Source of the DNA: Azolla pinnata
Taxonomy: Eukaryota; Streptophyta; Polypodiopsida; Salviniales; Salviniaceae
DNA length: 64,000 bases
Assembly: GCA_037176905.1 (NCBI GenBank)
Contig: JBBBWG010028089.1
Location: 156,506 to 220,505, forward strand
Direction of reading: 5' to 3'
The notes beneath the pieces are model-generated. The model had not been told where the DNA came from and ran no database searches. It saw nothing but the letters and a program-made list of their open reading frames with translations. The position numbers and the translations under genes were made by a program. Shown in pieces: positions 57,601 to 64,000 of this stretch; position 1 is the stretch's first letter, and every line of letters starts with the position of its first letter.

Positions 57601-60600
57601 AATCTTGAAATTAAAACTGATCTTGCTGCACCTCCCTGTGCCTGAAATACTACCACCATTTCTATATATGCCTTAAATGTGGATCATTCGCAAATTTCAT
57701 CCTTATTAGTACCACAGGCATCATGACCAGACACACAACAGAAGGTGTGTGGGCTGGGGTGAACACACTGTTTGTGTGGGCATGCAAGCTACTATATAAG
57801 AGCTTCGAGCATGTCCTATGGAAGGGACATGATAAGCTGAATGTGTACACCCTATTTCTATGCGGCTTAGACATCACCATCGTGCTATTTTCTTGAGCAC
57901 ATGCACACAGACCATATCAAGAAAGAACGAGACAGTGCTATGCAAGGAAGTTGTGATTACAGCTAGCTTTTTTTCTGTTGTCTAATTTAATCTTTTTCTA
58001 TCTTTATTGATTTTGAAGTAAACTGTCGTTGAATAGTTTTGATGACCATTATTTTGCCCGAAAATGTTTTTATCTTCGAGCTGTATTTGCCATTACCATA
58101 TTGCATAGTCATGTTAGCATTATTATCTTCTTTTATGGCCTCCCTCTCTTTCTATTTTGTCAGTGCTATATCATGGTGTCTAGGAAATCAGGAAATCTAT
58201 CCCACAGAGATATGGCTAAGAAGAGGATTTGGAAAAGAAAAATATAATTCCCAGCCTTTAGCAACAATGCATGAAATTGCCGTGTTTAGATTGTTCATAA
58301 TACCCACATCATTCTTTATTAGGATGTGGTCACAAGTCTTGCTGGCTTCACATAGTGATTGGCATATGAGAACTTAGAAAAGAACATTTCTTATCTCTGC
58401 CTTCAACAGTAATACAATGAAATTGCTGTGTTTAGGTTGTCCACACTACCAATGTAATTCTTTTCTTATTAGCATTTGGTCACAGGTCTTGCTGGATTCA
58501 CATAATTACTGGCACGTATTCATAAATGTCAGATGGTTCACTGAGTCCTGTGTTTAAATCATTCTTCGTTGTTTTGCTTCGTCTCTCGTAACATTATAAA
58601 ATGGCACTCAAGCATCCCGTCAGTTTCTTTTAAAGCATCACTGTACAGGGCCTACAGCGTGAAATTAGCCTATAAGCTAGGACTGCCCGTTTTGTAAGAT
58701 GCCTAAGAGCCCAAAGAAAAATGATCTTTGAAACTAACCCTTAGCTGATGTCCTTATGAGTTGTATGACTCTTGCATACATGATGAGCACATATGGTTCT
58801 GTCAGCTCATGTCAATCTTATTGCTAAATTGAGTTTGTGGATTGTCTAGCGTCTATTTAATGTTGATAGCATGAATATCTGATCATTTGACTCCTTTTTG
58901 GTGGTTCAGCTCCTAAACCATTTCATGATATTTTATGCCTTTCATGAATATCTGATCATTTGACTCCTTTTTGGTGGTTCAGCTCCTAAACCATTTCATG
59001 ATATTTCATGATATTTCATGATAGATTTTACCTTTCATAGTTTTTCCAAAGGAAACATTTTTCCAGCTACTTTACTGGAAAATTAATGCACCTTTGAAAT
59101 CCGTTTTGATGTTTTTTCGTGGCTGGAAGGCCATACATTTTTAGCAACATTCTCAAGTGTCTTCCATATTTTCATGCCATTTTGACAGAGGAAGTTCAGT
59201 CCAGTGATATATTTCTACACCACATTCTATCAAGCTAATCGACAGCCACGTGATATTTCCCCTTTTAATTTCTTACTGCCTAATCGTACTATGGAAGAAC
59301 CTCAGCTGATTTAGGTTTACAACCCTTGAGAAGTGCAGCCATTATCTAACAGAAGTAGGCAAAATCTAAATAAACTTTGTTGCTATTTTTATGCATATAT
59401 TGTTATATCCAATAAACTGTGTATTCTTCTTTCAAATGCTATTGCCTGGCTTTCTTTGTAAAGTTCAATGTTTTTTCTAGAGATATTAAAGACTGAAAGG
59501 ACGTGTTGTTTTTTATGGTGCCCCATTTTGTTTTCAAATAGCTCTCTGTAATAAGTCCAGAAAAGGATTCCTTTTCTTCGGAGTTCCGGGCAAGAAAAAC
59601 TTTCGGAGATGGTTTTCTAGATTATGACTATGTTTGCACGGATATTGGAGCCAAAATCGGTAAGGAAAGGCCACGGAATGAAGAAGAACCTTGGGAGAAG
59701 GGATGGCCCAAGGATAGTACCAACTTACTGAGGCCAACTAACGATGAACAGTATGGTCATGCAAATGTTTACGATGGGCGGCAAACTGCTCCGAGGCGTC
59801 TCATAGATGCCTATGGTAACATAAGAGTTCCACCAGTATTGAAGAATCCTCCAGCACACACAGTGGTTCAGAGAGACCTTCAGAGAGACCGTGTACAAGC
59901 AAAGGGAAGTCTATGGCATGAGCAAAGCACGATATGGGATGAAAAGATTCCAGTAGATACAGATCGAAACTGGGAGGCATCCTATCGAAGCAATCGGTAC
60001 CCGGGAGATTTGGACAAAGATCTATCTCGTATAGGACCTGGAAAGGTTATGAGAACTACTGAATGGCATCATGATGTGGCGATGAATTCGATGGCTCAAC
60101 AAAGCAGCTTTGGTTTTCAAAGGGTATGTACGAATTTGCTTATTCATTATATGACATATCTCATATTGTGGCTGGCTATTTAAGAACAAGTTTTCTGTTT
60201 TACAGGACCAGCGTGAAAATTCATTGATGCATCAAGAAGCTGGGATAAGCATGAGTACAAATTTGGAGGTGCGCTCAGTGCCTCCTCACCCATTGTCTCC
60301 CCGTGCAAGTTCTCCGTTCCAAAGACTTCATTCACCACAGATGATTCAACCTAGCGCAGTTCCTCCAAATCTATGTACACAAGTATCGGCAAGACCTTCT
60401 ATGCATTCTCCGAGCATTTTAACTGCTCAAGTAGGTAGTCATCAGCCTGTTCCACCCTCATTAATTAATCCAGCTCAATGGCAAGGACATGTTCGTGTTA
60501 CCAGCATGACCCAAGCAACTGAACAGAGCATACCAATGCATCAGCGATCACCTGAACAGCAGTTTCAGCATCCTTTTCAGCCTTTGAAAGGAGAAGCAGG

Positions 60601-62141
60601 AATGTCTTTTGATCAGACCTTACAACCTCAACAATTACCTCAGAGCTCAGCAGCTGTTCCTATTTCTACAGACTTATTGAACTCGTTAAAGCAGTTGCAA
60701 GCAAGTTTGCAACCTTTGAAAAGCTTTCCAGAGAAACATACCCAGATGCTCAAACCTGACCATGTTTATGCTCCACAGACCCCACAACCAGCCTTGGAAC
60801 ATGCTTTACAGCTTACTCAACCAGTTTCTCAAGGTCAGCAACCCAGTCAGCTTCTTGCAGCATTTCTGAGTAGTGGAACCACCAGTTTACAGCCACAACT
60901 AGTGCCTAGTGAGCACGCACAGTATGGGCTCCCTCTCAGCACAAATATATCTGCACCAACCCAAAGCATTGTACCACCAGTTTCTGCTTTATTGCCATCA
61001 TCTCAGCAACCTCCACTTCCACCTGGTCCGCCGCCTTCTTCCTCTCAAGTGGTAAACCTCCCATCACAGCCCATGGGTAACATTTCATCTCTTCTATCTT
61101 CATTAATGGCACAAGGTGTCATTTCTCCAGTTAATGCTGTATCACAACCAACGGTTGTTGCATCAACTACAGCAGTTTCTTGTCAGAGTTTCAATATTGA
61201 ATCTGAGTCTGGAAGGTCCTCACTCGGTTTTCAGAACACTGTAGTTGATGTGTCCTTGGAACAGAGGAAACAGGAGTCGGTTGGCACTGAGTTCAAGGTG
61301 GAAGTTCTAAGAGAACGTCATGACTCTATTTTGCATGATCTTTACCAATATAGCTTTGAGCAGTGCAAACTATGTGGGCTTCGTTGCAAGTCCCATAATG
61401 ACTTGGTAAGACATACTGATTGGCATGCTTCAAGAGACCGTAATCATGTCTCACAGAAGTTATCTAGGGGGTGGTATGAAGGCAAGGATGATTGGATTAA
61501 AGGAACCGATTTCTCTGCATTTATTCGTCCATTTCCATCCATTTCTATAGTTGAGAAAACTTGTCCACCGGTGGAAAAAGAAGAGCCATCTGTTCCTGCA
61601 GATGAGAGTCAGCCTACCTGTACATTGTGCGGCGAGCCATTCGAGGACTTTTATAGTGACGAAAAAGATGAATGGATGTACAAGGGTGCGGTGTATACGA
61701 ACGCCTCTTCAAACCTGGACAAAGGTCCAATTGTTCATGCAAAATGTCTTTCCAACTCAGACATTAGTAGTATGAACTCACTGGTAAGTCCTATGAATGA
61801 AGAAAATTTCTTGAACCTCGTTATTGTTTTTTGCTTGATATTAGGTATAGAAAGCTTCGTGTTCTCTGTTCCATAGGACTGGAATATCCATCTGCTGCTT
61901 AATTGTTTTGTTTCTGTAAATTCTTGGTCGGTTCGTGTTTCTCTGTCGCCAAAAGTGGAGCATGTAGGCAGGCTAATGTGATTTCCTGTCGTATGTCAAC
62001 AATGATTTCATGCTTAGGGACTTCAGCCTATGTGGGCTTTCTTTTCTCCGACTTATTTATACTGATAATAAACAATGCTTGAATTTGCAGGAGAGAGAAC
62101 AACACGAGCTGGAACATATCAACAAAAAAGCGCGCATTTGA
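54693..62141 (+). CDS. PCFS4: PCF11/PCFS-like mRNA 3'-end processing factor
   Basis: Six exons, 54693-55247, 56291-56392, 56913-57170, 59542-60123, 60206-61783 and 62091-62141, give 1,041 residues; every join is phase 0. PCF11 binds the RNA polymerase II C-terminal domain and acts in cleavage, polyadenylation and termination in the nucleus. The CTD-interacting domain covers about residues 131-265: [20 protein letters not shown], then [40 protein letters not shown] and [15 protein letters not shown] long Pro/Gln/Ser-rich region follows. Near the C terminus is a C2H2-type finger (Cys886, Cys889, His902, His906; [20 protein letters not shown]) and a CxxC...HxxC module starting at Cys971 ([13 protein letters not shown]). 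Plants have several PCFS genes; the PCFS4 label is by general similarity. The start chosen includes a (CAG/CAA)n polyglutamine run; Met at 54846 or 54861 is also possible. Confidence 0.92.
58259..59020. repeat. Two separate tandem duplications in intron 3 of the PCF11-like gene
   Basis: A near-perfect 73-bp duplication (58870-58942 and from 58943) shares CATGAATATCTGATCATTTG and GTGGTTCAGCTCCTAAACCA. A more diverged one of about 115 bp (58259-58372 and 58408-58520) shares AATGAAATTGC.GTGTTTAG and GGTCACA.GTCTTGCTGG. Confidence 0.9.
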
Positions 62142-63750
62142 AACATTTTTGACGGACTAGATTTGACTAGTGTAACATATGAAACGGTATAGCCCTAGCT
62201 CGGAAATCCTATTCCTTGTTGACCGTTTTTTTAACTCGGATGCTTTGATGATAAGGCAGAATAGGTTTCTGTACTGGTTCCACGCGGGAGTTTTCTGTGC
62301 AGATGCCTGAACATGTAATAGTTGTGTAATACCACTTACACTGAAGACTAGTCTTGTATCAAAAAAAGAATGGCTTAGTATAGTAAAATGAGGAGGCGTG
62401 AACGGAATTGTGGCTTTCTTTACCGGTGGAACCAGAGGTGTAGAGCGTTATTCTTCGTTAGAATCGCGTCGGATTGTATCATTTGTGCAAAATCGCCGAG
62501 CTAGTCTCGAGGATATGTGTTTCTATTGTCGTTTGGCGAGAGTGTTTTTCGAAAGAGGATCACGAATCGGACTCTTGTAGATGGTTGAATGCGAGGGGGT
62601 TTTTGTGACTTGACTCTGCGGGCTTTTTCACGAGCGTTGGGTTTGAATTTGTTGGATGATGAAGTGGGGTCATCACTTGTGCCGAGAAGATTGACATTTG
62701 TTGATGGATCTGTTACTTTTGGTCCTCACAGCTGTTGTTCTATATGGAATGTATGTACCATACACTGATCTGATGATGCAATCCTACTACTGTATGGTGT
62801 GTATATACACGTGCGAGGTATCCTTGCGTTTCGACGATTCCACGTTTCATTCGTATCGCAGGTCTCATCTGATTCAAGGCTTGTCTTGAAAGAACATACA
62901 TGAATCAGCACCTGACGCATCGTGGTTTATCCTTGACTTGGATATGGTCTAGCATCGAAGCTGTATGGCTCTCATCGGGCTGGCAAAGCTCATCATCGTG
63001 CCAATAAACTCCAGATTGCGGCGAAAGACAGTGTTCTACAAGTGGCTAACAGCTTGTAGCTTCACCCCCGTTGTTCTTAACAGAATGTCCAAGAAGCAAG
63101 GGATAGCCGCCAGAGAGCAGTCGTTGCACGCAAGGAAGCTTGGCAAATGCAGGAACGAACACAAGCACAAGCATTGGAACAAACACAGAAGCGACATACA
63201 GATTGCAGACATACACAATCACGAGCACATGCAAACAGGCGCAGGCTTGCGCACTTGCATGCACGCAAAATGTACAAAACCCTAAATCCCAAAGTGATGA
63301 ACCCTGACACCACAAAGATACAAGGCAAATTAAATGCGTACAGATGCAAATACATGCATATGCATCTACACACACACACACACACACACATACTGCATGT
63401 ACAACAAGGATTCATTTCAGACGTGGCCCCGTGCAAGCTTTGCAGCAAAACAGGCTTCTAGATCGTCGGCCTGTTCTTTCCGTTCCGCCTCGGGATCTGG
63501 GGACTTGCGGCCACCGCCAGCTGTGCCTGGTACAAGCTCTGCCGCGCAGCAGACTCGCAGATTGTTCGACGTGTTTTCATCGCCTCGAAACCGCGAAATT
63601 TCTAGGCACTCGCAGCTAGCAGCTGGGAGCGGTTGTTCTGTCTAGCTTCTGGATCAGGAGCTTTTTTTTGAGCACTTGTTCAATTTCATAGAAGTACTTG
63701 TTCAATTTCACAGAGTACTTGCTCAATGTGAATCAATTTTCACATTGTAG
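62142..63750. other. 3' flank and intergenic
   Basis: The PCF11-like 3' UTR is at the left. No further gene recognised; a (CA)n run lies at about 63367-63389. Confidence 0.55.
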
Positions 63751-63930
63751 GCACAGAAGAAGAAGAAGAAGAACTGAGAAAGAAGAAGAAGAAGAAGAAG
63801 AAGAAGAAGAAGAAGAAAGAAGAAGAAGAACTGAGAAAGAAGAAGAAGAAGAAGAAGAAGAAGAAAAAAGAAGAAGAAGAACTGAGAAAGAAGAAGAAGA
63901 AGAAGAATAAGAAGAAGAATAAGAAGAAAT
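63751..63930. repeat. (GAA)n with a repeated AACTGAGAAAG word
   Basis: GAA triplets interrupted three times by AACTGAGAAAG (about 63772, 63829 and 63880), giving 57- and 51-bp higher-order units. Frames through it are artefacts. Confidence 0.92.
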
Positions 63931-63983
63931 GTGTGTGATTTTTTTGTTCACACACAGTTCCCACGTGTGGACACACGTGTGGG
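63931..63983. other. Short hairpin and paired CACGTG (G-box) palindromes
   Basis: GTGTGTGA (63931-63938) pairs with TCACACAC (63948-63955) across a nine-base T-rich loop. Two CACGTG cores follow at 63962-63967 and 63974-63979, 12 bp apart. CACGTG is the plant G-box; any promoter role for a gene beyond the right edge is inference. Confidence 0.5.
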
Positions 63984-64000
63984 TTTTTGCATTCCTTCCT

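Overview
The window is nuclear DNA from a land plant. The genes have GT-AG introns, AACCCTA telo-box motifs lie in 5' leaders, and TTTAGGG-type arrays are common. All recognisable genes are plant families: SKP1, GAUT10/11-type GT8, CFL1-like, a PLS-class PPR, PCFS/PCF11, a KIN14B-interacting WD40-like protein and an At1g30200-type F-box protein. The long PPR tandem built on 'WGA/WGT' repeat starts, the sparse genes, and the abundance of ATGCATGC and CGTATG runs and minisatellites suggest a fern (Ceratopteris-like). That is an inference; another seed-free vascular plant cannot be excluded. Two 100-base N gaps sit inside tandem repeats (708-807 and 15828-15927).

Layout: 1-349 holds the 5' end of a minus-strand gene for a small membrane-anchored protein that runs off the left edge, followed by a 29-bp telomere-like satellite. 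At 2.9-5.6 kb is a plastid-type NTF2/SnoaL-like gene preceded by a duplicated upstream segment. At 9.2-10.1 kb is a SOSS-B-like OB-fold gene. At 12.1-14.2 kb is a minus-strand gene for an unrecognised acidic protein with an acylation-type N terminus (MGGCSSK). At 15.8-17.1 kb are two back-to-back tandem arrays. SKP1 (18.3-20.5 kb, minus) has its leader and promoter amplified upstream to 21.8 kb. A gene-poor repeat region follows to 26.4 kb.

The CFL1-like WW/EAR/Cys-motif gene (26.9-28.4 kb, minus) follows a minisatellite that supplies its C terminus. About 6 kb of microsatellites then lead to an intronless PPR gene (34.7-37.0 kb, minus). After more ATGC-rich repeats come an F-box gene (40.2-41.4 kb, plus), the KIN14B-interacting-protein-like gene (43.5-47.3 kb, minus, with a GC-AG intron), a galacturonosyltransferase (50.1-53.1 kb, plus) and a PCF11/PCFS-like mRNA 3'-end processing factor (54.7-62.1 kb, plus).

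The genes form no cluster or operon; they are independent housekeeping and regulatory loci. SKP1 and the F-box protein belong to the same SCF ubiquitin-ligase machinery but lie 20 kb apart among unrelated genes. The unusual aspect of the window is its repeat biology. Telomere-like hexamer and heptamer motifs have been turned into minisatellites, into leader and promoter DNA, and in one case into in-frame Pro-Asn codons. Several minisatellites extend into or abut coding exons. I found no convincing tRNA, rRNA, CRISPR, intact transposon or viral sequence.
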